A stretch of 11,066 nucleotides of DNA from NCBI GenBank assembly GCA_037147235.1, contig JBAWVO010000219.1, positions 1 to 11,066 on the forward strand, in the 5' to 3' direction. The number at the start of each line of letters is the position of its first letter. Within the stretch, counting starts at the first letter, position 1. Both the position numbers and the translations under genes were made by a program. This DNA is from JANXQG01 sp037147235. Its GTDB lineage: Bacteria; Planctomycetota; Planctomycetia; Pirellulales; Thermoguttaceae. Shown here one piece after another: positions 1 to 7,968 of this stretch. The notes under the pieces were generated by a model. The model was not told the origin of the DNA and ran no database searches. It saw only the letters and a list, made by a program, of their open reading frames with translations.

Positions 1-56
1 CTTGGGCAGGCGGGACGCCCGCACCACAATTATCCGCAAACCCGGCGGAGATCCCT

Positions 57-2072
57 TTATTTTTTGTCCTTATCGCGATCTCGGCGTCGGTTGTCATCGC
101 CACGGCTGTCGTTGCGGCCGCCGGAATTATTGTTCGCCGGCGGTGGAGTAACGGTTCGCACTGGCGGTGGTGGGGTAACGGTTCGCACTGGCGGTTGCGG
201 ATTCGAGACGGCAACGCTTGAACTAGCGGGATTTGAAGGTGCCAGACGTTCGACCTTCCGGTCAGGTACGGCACGTGAAGTGACCGCAGGAGTTGTCGCC
301 GGGGTGACGGTTGGCGTGACGGTCGGTGTGAACGAAGCCTGCGGTTTTTTCTCGCGGTCCTTGTCCCGCCCGCGATTGCCTGAACCGGGGTTGCCACCGC
401 TGGATGGCGTTCCGCGTCCGCTGCCTCCGCTGGCACCAGGATTCGTGCCGCCAGGAATCACGGTTCCCGGCTTCAGCGGCAGTCGGCCCGCAGGGTTACC
501 CGAACCGCCGGGCGTTCCGGAGTTTCCGGTCGCGTTGCCCGTGGCTGTATTACCGCTACCGCCAGGCTTCCACGTTGTCTTGCGATCCGGATTGCCAGAC
601 GATGACGGTTGTCCGCCGGTTGCTGCACCGGTCACGGTATTGCCGCCAGTTGGCCGCCCCATCAACGGATTCAAATTGCTGGTCGCAGAGCCCGGGAGTT
701 GCGTCGACTTAAAGCCGGGGATCTTCGTGAGGTTTACCCTCTCCGGTTGGGCAGGGCCACGCCCGTTAGCAGCCCCGGCAGCCAAGCCGACACTGCCCGT
801 CGGCTTCCTCTCGAATTGCTGCCGTTCTTGCCCAAAGCGGGATGTCTCCTTGGCCGCCTGGTTGAACTGCGCACGCTGAACCTGGGAAACCGGCTGAAGC
901 TTCACGAAGGCATCAGGCTTCCTGCTGAATTGATGGATGTCGTGGGTCGTATGAAGCTGTTGAAAGTCTGGCCGCCCCTGCCCTGCATGACTGTCCAAGA
1001 GCGCACGCTGGGCTGCCATCGTGTGCGGCGGGCGCATATCAGGATGGCCACGGTAATAATCGTGCCAGCCATGCAGATGTTGGTCCCACTGCCTTTCGCC
1101 CAAGTGATCTACGTGATACCAGCGGTAGTAGCCGTACAACGGATCGTAGCCATGCCGCGGCGAATTGTAATAGAACCATGGCCGAATGCCCATCGCCACG
1201 TAGCGATCGTCGTAGTAATCGCCAAAGTAGTAGTGGCCATAGCTCGGACGGCAAAAGAGCGAGACACTGAACGCGCCCACATCCAGGCAAACGAACGGCC
1301 GATAAACGGCCACCGGCCGAACAAAATAGACCGGCGAAAAGACCAGCCCACGGCGGGCCAACGGGTAATCCCAGTAGCCAGGAATGTGGACCCAACCCCG
1401 TGGGCACCAATAATAAGTTGCCGGCACCCAGATCCAGTCGGGCTGACACTCCGCCCAGTAGCCCGCTTGCCAAGCGTAACGTGTTTCCCGCCATTGCCAA
1501 TTGCCGGGAACCCAGAAGTGGTTTTCGGGCGCATCACTGGTAGGCCCGGCCTCGACGCTTTGCGGCGGCTGGGGCATGAACGTCGTTTCTTCGACCTGGG
1601 CGGGCATCCAATAGCCGGAAATCCATTGATACCCACTCTGCCCCGGTGCCTCTTGCCAGTAGCCAGGCATCCAACGATACCCCGGTGGTGGCACACGCCA
1701 CACACCGCTGACCCAGATAAAATCCTTGCGGTCGTCGTCCCAGCTCCAATAGCCGGGAATCCAGACCGAGTTCTCACCCTCCGGCTTCATGTCGGGGGGG
1801 ACTTCTTCGATCGGGTTGGCCGGTTGCTTGGGAACGAGCATGCCGGCCGTTTGACCCGCCGTTACGGGCACGGCAAAAGCCTCATGCACCGGCCCGCGGG
1901 TCATAACCTCGACATTCGGATCGGATTGGCCAGCGGCCACCCCGTTGGGATCAGGGAGCGGCGGAGGCGGAATACCCTGTCCGCGAGCCATCGACATCAA
2001 CGGTCCAAGAAGCACCAGCAAACCAATGCCCCTCAACCAACGGAAAGCAATAGATAATTTTCGTGTACTCAT
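57..2072 (-). CDS. Secreted WXXGXW-repeat protein with low-complexity tail
   Basis: This 671-residue protein is probably exported. Residues 1-32 form a signal peptide: a basic start (MSTRKLSIAFRWLRG), a hydrophobic core (IGLLVLLGPLMSMA) and a likely cut near ARG/QG. About eight copies of the WXXGXW type motif lie at residues 103-234 (WIPGYW, WVSGVW, WMPGYW, WISGYW, WVPGNW, WQAGYW, WVPATYYW, HIPGYW). A Tyr/Trp/His/Phe-rich segment follows to about 340. From about 420 to the end the protein is Gly/Ser/Asn/Pro/Thr-rich and finishes in a charged Arg/Asp/Lys tail. The repeat family is common in planctomycete secreted proteins, but its role is not established; a surface or envelope structural role is a guess. 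The ATG at 2072 is chosen because AAGG lies 7 nt upstream. An in-frame ATG at 2099 has no ribosome-binding site and abuts a repeat. The gene stands alone. Confidence 0.88.
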   Translation of the reverse strand: MSTRKLSIAFRWLRGIGLLVLLGPLMSMARGQGIPPPPLPDPNGVAAGQSDPNVEVMTRGPVHEAFAVPVTAGQTAGMLVPKQPANPIEEVPPDMKPEGENSVWIPGYWSWDDDRKDFIWVSGVWRVPPPGYRWMPGYWQEAPGQSGYQWISGYWMPAQVEETTFMPQPPQSVEAGPTSDAPENHFWVPGNWQWRETRYAWQAGYWAECQPDWIWVPATYYWCPRGWVHIPGYWDYPLARRGLVFSPVYFVRPVAVYRPFVCLDVGAFSVSLFCRPSYGHYYFGDYYDDRYVAMGIRPWFYYNSPRHGYDPLYGYYRWYHVDHLGERQWDQHLHGWHDYYRGHPDMRPPHTMAAQRALLDSHAGQGRPDFQQLHTTHDIHQFSRKPDAFVKLQPVSQVQRAQFNQAAKETSRFGQERQQFERKPTGSVGLAAGAANGRGPAQPERVNLTKIPGFKSTQLPGSATSNLNPLMGRPTGGNTVTGAATGGQPSSSGNPDRKTTWKPGGSGNTATGNATGNSGTPGGSGNPAGRLPLKPGTVIPGGTNPGASGGSGRGTPSSGGNPGSGNRGRDKDREKKPQASFTPTVTPTVTPATTPAVTSRAVPDRKVERLAPSNPASSSVAVSNPQPPVRTVTPPPPVRTVTPPPANNNSGGRNDSRGDDNRRRDRDKDKK
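148..195. repeat. 27-bp tandem duplication inside the WXXGXW gene
   Basis: A 21-nt identical string occurs at 148-168 and again at 175-195, an offset of 27 bp. The offset is a whole number of codons, so the protein gains a repeated VRTVTPPP unit near its C-terminus. This is most simply replication slippage in the proline-rich tail. Confidence 0.85.
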
Positions 2073-2100
2073 TTTCCTGCCTTTCACTAATGTGTTCATT

Positions 2101-2131
2101 GTTTCGGCGGGGTCAGGAGACCCTCGCCGAA
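2101..2131. repeat. Hairpin-forming copy of a dispersed intergenic repeat
   Basis: Arms at 2103-2114 and 2119-2131 pair over 12 bp with one bulged base (2124) and a 4-nt loop. Positions 2101-2122 match the reverse complement of 4071-4092 at 21 of 22 positions, so this is a second copy of a sequence from the clpX-ettA gap. It lies about 30-60 nt upstream of the WXXGXW gene, possibly in its mRNA leader. The rest of the gap, 2132-2329, shows nothing I can name. Confidence 0.6.
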
Positions 2132-2329
2132 CCTAGATCAGCAACTCTGATACCAATACCGCTGGAATTGGGGAAGCAAATGCTTGCAACCTGTTCATGG
2201 AGAACAACTTACGCCTTTTTTCAACCCTTTTCGGGCATCGGCACCGCAGTGGGGCGCCTCCCATGCGCAGTCATCCTTTGGACACCCTGTATCATTATTG
2301 CAACACCTGAGAATTAGGCAATATGTATA

Positions 2330-4015
2330 TTATTTCAGCACCAGACGACGATACTTGTTCCGCCGATGGGCCAGCCGCTCGGGATTCTCGGCCATCACCG
2401 ACTTCTCGTAGGCCGTGAAATTGCCTTCGTACCAGCGGGTTTGCCCGTTGCCTTCCATGATCAAGAGGTGGGTACAGATACGATCGAGGAAGAATCGGTC
2501 GTGGCTGATCACCATCGCGCAGCCTTGAAAGTCCAGCAAGGCCTCCTCTAAAACCCGCATCGTGTTCACATCAAGGTCATTCGTCGGCTCGTCCAAGAGC
2601 ACGAGGTTGCCGCCGCGGCGAAGCATCTTGGCCAGATGGATGCGGTTCCGCTCGCCGCCTGAGCAGTCGCCCACCCGCTTTTGCTGCGAAGGCCCGCGGA
2701 AGTTGAATCGTGCCAGATAAACCCGCGAGTTCATTGAGATGTTGCCCAGCTCGATCACGTCCTTGCCGTCGGTGATTTCCTCGAACACGCTGTGATCGTC
2801 GTCCAAGGCGTCGCGATTCTGGTCGACATAGGAAAGCTGCACGCTGGACCCCAGTTCGATCTTGCCCGCGTCCGGCTTCTCCTGGCCGACGACCATGCGA
2901 AAGAGCGTTGTTTTGCCAGTGCCGTTAGGCCCGATCAGGCCAACGATGCCGCCGCGAGGCAGGTCGAACGAGCAGTTTTCCATCAGGTTGAGCTTGTCGC
3001 CCTCGACGGTATATGCCTTGCAGACGTCTTTGAACGTCAGCACCTTGTCGCCCAGCCGCGGCCCCGGAGCGAGTTGGATGATTGCATCGCTTTTCGCGTC
3101 ATCGACCTCCTGCGAGGCTAGCTCCTCATAGGACTTGATGCGGGCTAGATTTTTTTGTTTGCGGCCTTCGTGCGAATTGCGGATCCAGTCCAGTTCGCGT
3201 TCGAGTATCCTCTGCCGCTGCGTCTCTCGCTTTTCCGTCAGACGCAGCAATTCGGCCTTCTGCTGGAGCCAGGAAGAATAATTCCCCTCGAACGGCAGGC
3301 CGCGGCCGTTTTCCAGTTCGAGGATCCACTTCGTGATGTTGTCCAAGAAATAGCGGTCGTGCGTGACAATGATGACCGTGCCGGGATAGTCCCGCAAGGT
3401 CTGTTCGAGCCACTGCACCGTCTCGGCGTCGAGGTGGTTTGTCGGCTCGTCCAGGAGCAACAGGTCGGGCTTTTCCAGCAAGGCCATGCACAACGCCACG
3501 CGGCGGCGCTCACCCCCGGAGAGTTGGCGGACGGGCGTCTCGTCGGGCGGCAGCACGAGGGCGTCGGAGGCGATATCCATCAGGCGGTCGAGTTCCCAGC
3601 CATTGCATCCGTCGATCTTCTCCTGCAATCGGCCCATTTCATCCATGAGCTTGTCCAGGTCGTCATCGTCCTTGGGATCGGACATCTCCAGGGTGATCTC
3701 ATTGAAGCGATCGACGAGGCCCTGGATCGGTTTCATCGAGATTTGCAGGTTCTCGCGAACCGTCTTATCGAGATCCAACTGTGGCTCCTGGGCCACATAC
3801 CGCACCCGCATGTTCTTCGCCAAGGCGGCGGTGCCGTCGATATCGGTATCGATGCCGGCCATGATCCGCAGGAGAGTCGATTTTCCGGACCCGTTCTCGC
3901 CGACGATGCCGATTTTCGCGCCATAGAAGAACGACAAGTTGATATTTTTAAGCACAACGCGTTCGCCGTAGCGTTTGTCGACGTCGTGCATTTCAAAAAT
4001 GAATTGTGGAGGCAT
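2330..4015 (-). CDS. ettA: EttA, energy-dependent translational throttle ABC-F ATPase
   Basis: This 561-residue soluble protein has two ATP-binding cassettes and no membrane segments. In E. coli (555 residues) EttA binds the ribosomal E site and couples ATP/ADP level to entry into the elongation cycle. Cassette 1 has Walker A GENGSGKS (39-46), an arm insertion at about 90-145, signature LSGGE (165-169), Walker B LLLLDE with Glu190, and His219. The tRNA-interacting linker is at about 252-322 and holds the EttA-like ELDWIR and GPRLGDKVL strings. Cassette 2 has Walker A GPNGTGKT (362-369), signature CSGGE (451-455), Walker B LVLLDE with Glu476, and His505. The Leu-to-Cys change in the second signature is the one deviation seen. 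Near-continuous similarity to E. coli EttA makes another ABC-F subtype unlikely. The start matches the E. coli N-terminus, although no strong ribosome-binding site precedes it. It lies 189 nt downstream of clpX. Confidence 0.95.
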   Translation of the reverse strand: MPPQFIFEMHDVDKRYGERVVLKNINLSFFYGAKIGIVGENGSGKSTLLRIMAGIDTDIDGTAALAKNMRVRYVAQEPQLDLDKTVRENLQISMKPIQGLVDRFNEITLEMSDPKDDDDLDKLMDEMGRLQEKIDGCNGWELDRLMDIASDALVLPPDETPVRQLSGGERRRVALCMALLEKPDLLLLDEPTNHLDAETVQWLEQTLRDYPGTVIIVTHDRYFLDNITKWILELENGRGLPFEGNYSSWLQQKAELLRLTEKRETQRQRILERELDWIRNSHEGRKQKNLARIKSYEELASQEVDDAKSDAIIQLAPGPRLGDKVLTFKDVCKAYTVEGDKLNLMENCSFDLPRGGIVGLIGPNGTGKTTLFRMVVGQEKPDAGKIELGSSVQLSYVDQNRDALDDDHSVFEEITDGKDVIELGNISMNSRVYLARFNFRGPSQQKRVGDCSGGERNRIHLAKMLRRGGNLVLLDEPTNDLDVNTMRVLEEALLDFQGCAMVISHDRFFLDRICTHLLIMEGNGQTRWYEGNFTAYEKSVMAENPERLAHRRNKYRRLVLK

Positions 4016-4070
4016 GGATTACTGGAACAGAGACCTTTAGTGATGTTTTGAATCGAACATTTACAGCAGG

Positions 4071-4158
4071 GGTCTCCCGACCCCGCCGAAACGCCTGACC
4101 GCAGGTCTCCCCGGTGAAAGGGAGACCTGCGGTCGGCGGCGTGGCTCGGTCGGAGACC
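4071..4158. repeat. Nested inverted repeat between clpX and ettA
   Basis: The core is a perfect 15-bp stem: arms 4097-4111 and 4120-4134 around an 8-nt loop. Outer arms at 4071-4082 and 4148-4158 also pair, with one bulged base, so the whole segment could fold as a long hairpin or cruciform. Its left 22 nt recur near 2101. It starts 46 nt beyond the clpX stop and could end clpX transcription, but there is no T-run, so a classical intrinsic terminator is not shown. I read it as a dispersed repeat element; its family is unknown to me. Confidence 0.7.
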
Positions 4159-4204
4159 GGCCACTACAAGCGTCGGTGTGATCGAAGAACTAGAAAGATT
4201 CCGG

Positions 4205-5485
4205 CTAGGCACTCTTCTTCACCGGACCGCTGAAGAGCGATTGCCGTCCGGCAACCACTTCCTCGGTGATCAGGAATTTGCTCGCCGGCGGCTGGTCGGG
4301 CAACTCGTACAGGATGTCGAGCATGACTTCCTCAATGATCGCTCGCAACCCGCGAGCACCGACATCCTTCTCGTGGGCCTTGTGGGCGATCAATTTCAAT
4401 GCGCCCTCGGTGAAATTCACCTCGGCTTTCTCCATCGAGAACAACGCCTGATACTGCTTGATCAGGGCGTTCTTCGGCTCGGTCAATACGCGGACCAAGG
4501 CCCCCTCGTCCAGCGGACGTAGCGGAGTCACCACCGGCAGACGGCCGATAAGTTCGGGGATCATGCCGAACTGCAAAATGTCGTCGCTGGTAACTCGGGC
4601 CAATAGATCGCCCATCTCCAATTCGTCGTGCAAGACCGGCTCCTGACCGAAACCGATCGATCGCTTGCCGAGCCGCTTACCAATGATGTCGTCCAAACCA
4701 ACGAACGTCCCGCCGCAGATGAAGAGGATATTCGAGGTATCCATCTGGATGTATTGCTGCTCGGGATGCTTACGCCCCCCTTGGGGCGGCACGTTGGCCA
4801 CGGTCCCTTCGAGCATTTTGAGCAAAGCCTGCTGCACACCCTCGCCGGAAACGTCGCGAGTAATCGAGACATTCTGGCTGGTTTTGCCGATTTTGTCGAT
4901 TTCATCAATGTAAAGGATGCCCCGCTGGGCGACTTCGACGTCAAAGTCCGCCGCGTGCAGGAGCTTGAGCAGGAGGTTCTCCACGTCCTCGCCCACGTAG
5001 CCTGCCTCGGTCAGCGTGGTGGCGTCGCCGATGGCAAAGGGCACGTCGAGGATACGGGCCAAGGTCTGGGCCAGCAAAGTCTTGCCGGAACCGGTCGGGC
5101 CAATCACGAGAATATTCGACTTGTCGATCTCGACCTCGCCCGACTCGGCATGATGCATAAGCCGCTTGTAATGGCTATGCACGGCCACGGCCAGGACTTT
5201 TTTGGCCCGATCCTGCCCGATGACGTATTGGTCCAAATGTTCGACCAGTTCCCTGGGTGTGGGAATCTTGCTGAACAAGGGCTTGCTGGTCCCACGGCGG
5301 CGGCGTTCCTGCTCGAGGATCGACTGACAGAGGTCGATACATTCGCCGCATATATAAACGTCGCCCGGTCCCTCGACCAGCGGTCCAACGTCGCGATAAC
5401 TTTTGCGGCAGAACGAGCAGAACGCGTTTTTCTTGGTGGTGCCACTGCCTCGCCGGCCAGCCACAAAATCACGTCCCGACTGCAT
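4205..5485 (-). CDS. clpX: ClpX, ATP-dependent unfoldase of the ClpXP protease
   Basis: ClpX unfolds tagged substrates and feeds them to ClpP. All key elements are visible in 426 residues (E. coli has 424). The zinc-binding domain has Cys23, 26, 46 and 49. Next come Walker A GPTGSGKT (119-126), pore loop GYVG (152-155), Walker B LYIDEID (181-187), the RKH loop (218-220), the ClpP-docking IGF loop (247-249) and sensor-2 GARGLR (366-371). The IGF loop implies a ClpP partner encoded elsewhere; no clpP or tig lies upstream, where many bacteria keep them. The ATG at 5485 follows AAAGGA with 9 nt spacing. A GTG at 5506 (seven extra residues) follows GAAGG with 5 nt spacing and is a real alternative. 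A -10-like TATAAC lies at 5528-5523 (minus), without a clear -35. Confidence 0.97.
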   Translation of the reverse strand: MQSGRDFVAGRRGSGTTKKNAFCSFCRKSYRDVGPLVEGPGDVYICGECIDLCQSILEQERRRRGTSKPLFSKIPTPRELVEHLDQYVIGQDRAKKVLAVAVHSHYKRLMHHAESGEVEIDKSNILVIGPTGSGKTLLAQTLARILDVPFAIGDATTLTEAGYVGEDVENLLLKLLHAADFDVEVAQRGILYIDEIDKIGKTSQNVSITRDVSGEGVQQALLKMLEGTVANVPPQGGRKHPEQQYIQMDTSNILFICGGTFVGLDDIIGKRLGKRSIGFGQEPVLHDELEMGDLLARVTSDDILQFGMIPELIGRLPVVTPLRPLDEGALVRVLTEPKNALIKQYQALFSMEKAEVNFTEGALKLIAHKAHEKDVGARGLRAIIEEVMLDILYELPDQPPASKFLITEEVVAGRQSLFSGPVKKSA

Positions 5486-5590
5486 GTCGTCTGTTCCTTT
5501 CGCCACGGTTGCCTTCTCTTTTGTTATACGGTTGGTGAATTCTATATGTGTATACTACGGTACACGGGCCGTAAGTGTTCCCAACACGTC

Positions 5591-5878
5591 TTAACCCGTT
5601 TCGTCCTTACCTCTTAACTCAGCCTGCAGTCGCTCCGTCAACGCAGTTTTAATTGTTCGGAATTCTTCGTCGCTCAGCACACCCCGGAAATGCATTTCTC
5701 GGAATTTTGTTAGCAATTCGCTGACTGAAGGTTCCTTTTGTACCGACTCGGCATGGATCCTCCCTGCCCAACAGACACCAATCGCCACAAAAATCGCCAG
5801 CGCGGCAACCCCCAACACGAGTTGTTGAATATCCACTCGGTCCAATGCGGCTAGTATCATTGGGGGGCCAATAACCAA
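5591..5878 (-). CDS. Small single-pass membrane protein with SHOCT-like tail
   Basis: This 95-residue protein has one predicted membrane helix at residues 19-38 (LVLGVAALAIFVAIGVCWA region). The cytosolic-type tail at about 52-80 (LLTKFREMHFRGVLSDEEF) resembles the SHOCT pattern of a Leu-rich helix, a Gly turn, then a DEEF helix. SHOCT tails are short and of unknown biochemical role, often proposed to mediate oligomerisation; no catalytic residues are seen. The TTG start at 5878 is chosen because AAGGA lies 4 nt upstream and a good promoter ends just before it. The first ATG, at 5860, has no ribosome-binding site but would still keep the membrane helix. The gene ends 84-105 nt upstream of clpX, so co-transcription with clpX is possible but not shown. 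Confidence 0.75.
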   Translation of the reverse strand: MVIGPPMILAALDRVDIQQLVLGVAALAIFVAIGVCWAGRIHAESVQKEPSVSELLTKFREMHFRGVLSDEEFRTIKTALTERLQAELRGKDETG

Positions 5879-5897
5879 TCAATCCTTACGTCGATTC

Positions 5898-5926
5898 ATT
5901 ATGTGCGATTTACGCCAGGTTGTCCA
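5898..5926 (-). promoter_or_regulatory. Sigma70-type promoter for the SHOCT-like gene
   Basis: On the minus strand, TGGACA (5926-5921) and CATAAT (5903-5898) each match the consensus at five of six positions with an ideal 17-nt spacer. Transcription would start near 5891, giving a leader of about 13 nt that contains the AAGGA ribosome-binding site. The rest of the divergent gap up to 6136 shows no convincing plus-strand promoter. Confidence 0.55.
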
Positions 5927-6136
5927 GTAAAAATATGCGGGTCCAGGAAAACTCCTCCCCTGCTAGGTTTCGGCATTGGCAATTCGCAGTATCGCGAATT
6001 CCGACCAAGCAGAATTTTTCGTTTCAAGTCCGTTAACCGGCACAACCGATACCGAGTATGCGCGAACTTGGCCGATGGTGCTGCGCCCACACGGTAGGGA
6101 GCGGTAATCGCTAATTGATTTGGGAGCGGTGAGATC

Positions 6137-7957
6137 ATGTGGATGGCCTCAATCCTTCAGATACTGGCCCTTGGTGCGGTCGATCCGGTGCCGCCACTGG
6201 CCGCTTCGGCAGTGCCTGCGTCAATCTACTGGCGACAGACTCTGTTCTCCATCCCTTTCCAGGTCGAGCGTTCGGGGCAGACCAAGCCGGAACCTGCCGA
6301 AGTCCAGTTGCACGTATCTCCGGACCGAGGCGCGCATTGGGACAATTGGCGACAGGCTCCGCCAAAAAAGGGATACTTCCTCTTCAAAGCGGGTGCCGAC
6401 GGCGAATACTGGTTTGATGTCCGCACGCTCGATCGTTCCGGTCAGATCCGACCGCAAGGCCCGCATACCCCCAAGCTAATCGTGATCGTTGACACGGTTC
6501 CACCCAAGACTCAACTCACGGCCCACCGCGGCGATTCCGGCCAGATCACGGCTGCTTTCCGCATTGAGGAGCTTTATCCCAAACTGGACAGCCTTGTACT
6601 CGAATATCGCCTGGCTCCGACGGCTGCCTGGCAGGCCGTTTCTGTCGGTCCCAGAGATGTCCACAGCAATAACGCCGAACACTCGGGTGAGGTTACTTGG
6701 TATCCGCAAAACGCTTCGGGGACCATGGAGATACGCATTCGCGTGAGCGACTTGGCCGGCAATCCGGCGGAGAGTCACGCGCAAGTTGTTCTGCCGACGG
6801 CAACTGGAAGCGCGGCAATGGCAAATCCAGTGCGACCGCCGCTGGGTGCCGTTGCGGCAATTCCGGCCGGAACAAACCCACTAGGTCCACGGATGCCGAT
6901 CTCGCCTGCCGCAACTCCGACCCCCATTTTATCTACTCCGGCAACAACGACGCCTTCGCCCGCAGTTGCTGCGAAGGCTGCCCATCCGTGGCAACCGCTT
7001 GGCCCAGCGACAAGCAAGACGCCTTGGCCGGCGGAGAACGCCAGTCCAGCTTTCACCGACCCGGCAAAGCCGCCGGCACCCCAGAATGATCCCGGCAACA
7101 GCTCGGTTGCCATCCGTGTCAATCCGCCGGTCACACAGCAATTTGTTACCAATCAACCGCCGATATCGTCCGCAGCGCCTGCCGCGCCATCGGATCCGAC
7201 GAACCTGTTCAGTGGATTCACCGCCAGCCGGCCGATCGGGCCTGCGACTAGCCCGACGGTCGCAGGGAACACCGGCCCGCCGCCGGGAGTACAACTTCGC
7301 TGGATCAATACACGGGTTTTTCAACTTACTTATGGCACCCTCGCCATGGGTAGCACGGGCAACCTCCCTGTCGAACTGTGGGGAACACGTGACGGCGGCA
7401 AGTCGTGGCAAAGCTTTGGCAAGGATCCCAAAGGCCAGAGCCCGATGTTGGTGACCGTACCCGAGGATGGCATTTACGGGTTTCGCATGGCAATTCAGAA
7501 CGGCCCCGACATGGTGGGGAGACCGCCGTTGCCCGGCGAAGTACCGGGTATTTGGATCGGCATCGACTTGACCCGGCCGGTGGGACGCATCACCGTTGCC
7601 CAACAGGGTATCGGCCCCGATGGCAACAAGTTGTTCATCGCCTGGGAAGCCAGCGACAATCATGAACTGGCCACAAGGCCAATTTCGCTGTCGTATAGCG
7701 AACGCTCAGGCGGCCCCTGGACCGCAATGGCCGCCGGCCTGGAAAATACGGGGCAGTATGCTTGGCAGCTCACGGGCAGCTTGCCGCAGCGGATCTATTT
7801 GCGGCTGGAGATCCACGATGCCGCCGGCAACATGGGCATCTACGAAACGCCGGAGCCGGTAACTCTCAATCTTTCCAGTCCCGCCGCGCAGCTTCGCGAT
7901 CTGCGTCCCCTCGGCCGACTCGACCCCCGGCCAGCGGAACAGACGTATCCGCGGTGA
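6137..7957 (+). CDS. Duplicated beta-sandwich-module protein, function unknown
   Basis: I do not recognise this 606-residue protein as a named family. It contains two collinear copies of a composite module, at about residues 31-220 and 389-578. Matching landmarks are SPDRGAHWDNW (61) with TRDGGKSWQSF (417), DGEYWFDVRT (88) with DGIYGFRMAI (444), VDTVPPKTQLT (118) with IDLTRPVGRIT (476), and RVSDLAGN (202) with EIHDAAGN (558). The strand-rich pattern and the closing D-x-AGN suggest Ig- or fibronectin-III-like folds. The linker at about 221-388 is Pro/Ala/Thr-rich. The N-terminus is mildly hydrophobic and may be a weak signal peptide, so an envelope or extracellular location is plausible but unproven. 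No catalytic motif is seen. The start at 6137 has GGTGAG just upstream; the ATG at 6143 would be better spaced from it. holA begins 49 nt downstream. Confidence 0.85.
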   Translation: MWMASILQILALGAVDPVPPLAASAVPASIYWRQTLFSIPFQVERSGQTKPEPAEVQLHVSPDRGAHWDNWRQAPPKKGYFLFKAGADGEYWFDVRTLDRSGQIRPQGPHTPKLIVIVDTVPPKTQLTAHRGDSGQITAAFRIEELYPKLDSLVLEYRLAPTAAWQAVSVGPRDVHSNNAEHSGEVTWYPQNASGTMEIRIRVSDLAGNPAESHAQVVLPTATGSAAMANPVRPPLGAVAAIPAGTNPLGPRMPISPAATPTPILSTPATTTPSPAVAAKAAHPWQPLGPATSKTPWPAENASPAFTDPAKPPAPQNDPGNSSVAIRVNPPVTQQFVTNQPPISSAAPAAPSDPTNLFSGFTASRPIGPATSPTVAGNTGPPPGVQLRWINTRVFQLTYGTLAMGSTGNLPVELWGTRDGGKSWQSFGKDPKGQSPMLVTVPEDGIYGFRMAIQNGPDMVGRPPLPGEVPGIWIGIDLTRPVGRITVAQQGIGPDGNKLFIAWEASDNHELATRPISLSYSERSGGPWTAMAAGLENTGQYAWQLTGSLPQRIYLRLEIHDAAGNMGIYETPEPVTLNLSSPAAQLRDLRPLGRLDPRPAEQTYPR

Positions 7958-7968
7958 AGAAAAGTTTC

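Noticed and set aside
10..49. Two short hairpins (10-22 and 33-49) after the WXXGXW gene as its terminator
   Set aside because: Stems are only 5 bp and no T-run follows on the minus strand.
64..2057. Long plus-strand open frames opposite the WXXGXW gene
   Set aside because: They are antisense to a protein with a signal peptide and clear repeat motifs; their composition mirrors that gene and no domain is recognisable.
3155..4051. 298-codon plus-strand frame opposite ettA
   Set aside because: Wholly antisense to a strongly conserved ABC-F gene, with no recognisable domain.
4628..5617. 329-codon plus-strand frame opposite clpX
   Set aside because: Antisense to an unmistakable ClpX; no motif of its own.
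5899..6138. Small frames on both strands in the divergent gap
   Set aside because: No ribosome-binding site or recognisable sequence, and they overlap the promoter of the SHOCT-like gene.
6929..7663. 244-codon minus-strand frame opposite the duplicated-module gene
   Set aside because: The plus-strand frame shows internal homologous repeats at protein level, which fixes the coding strand.
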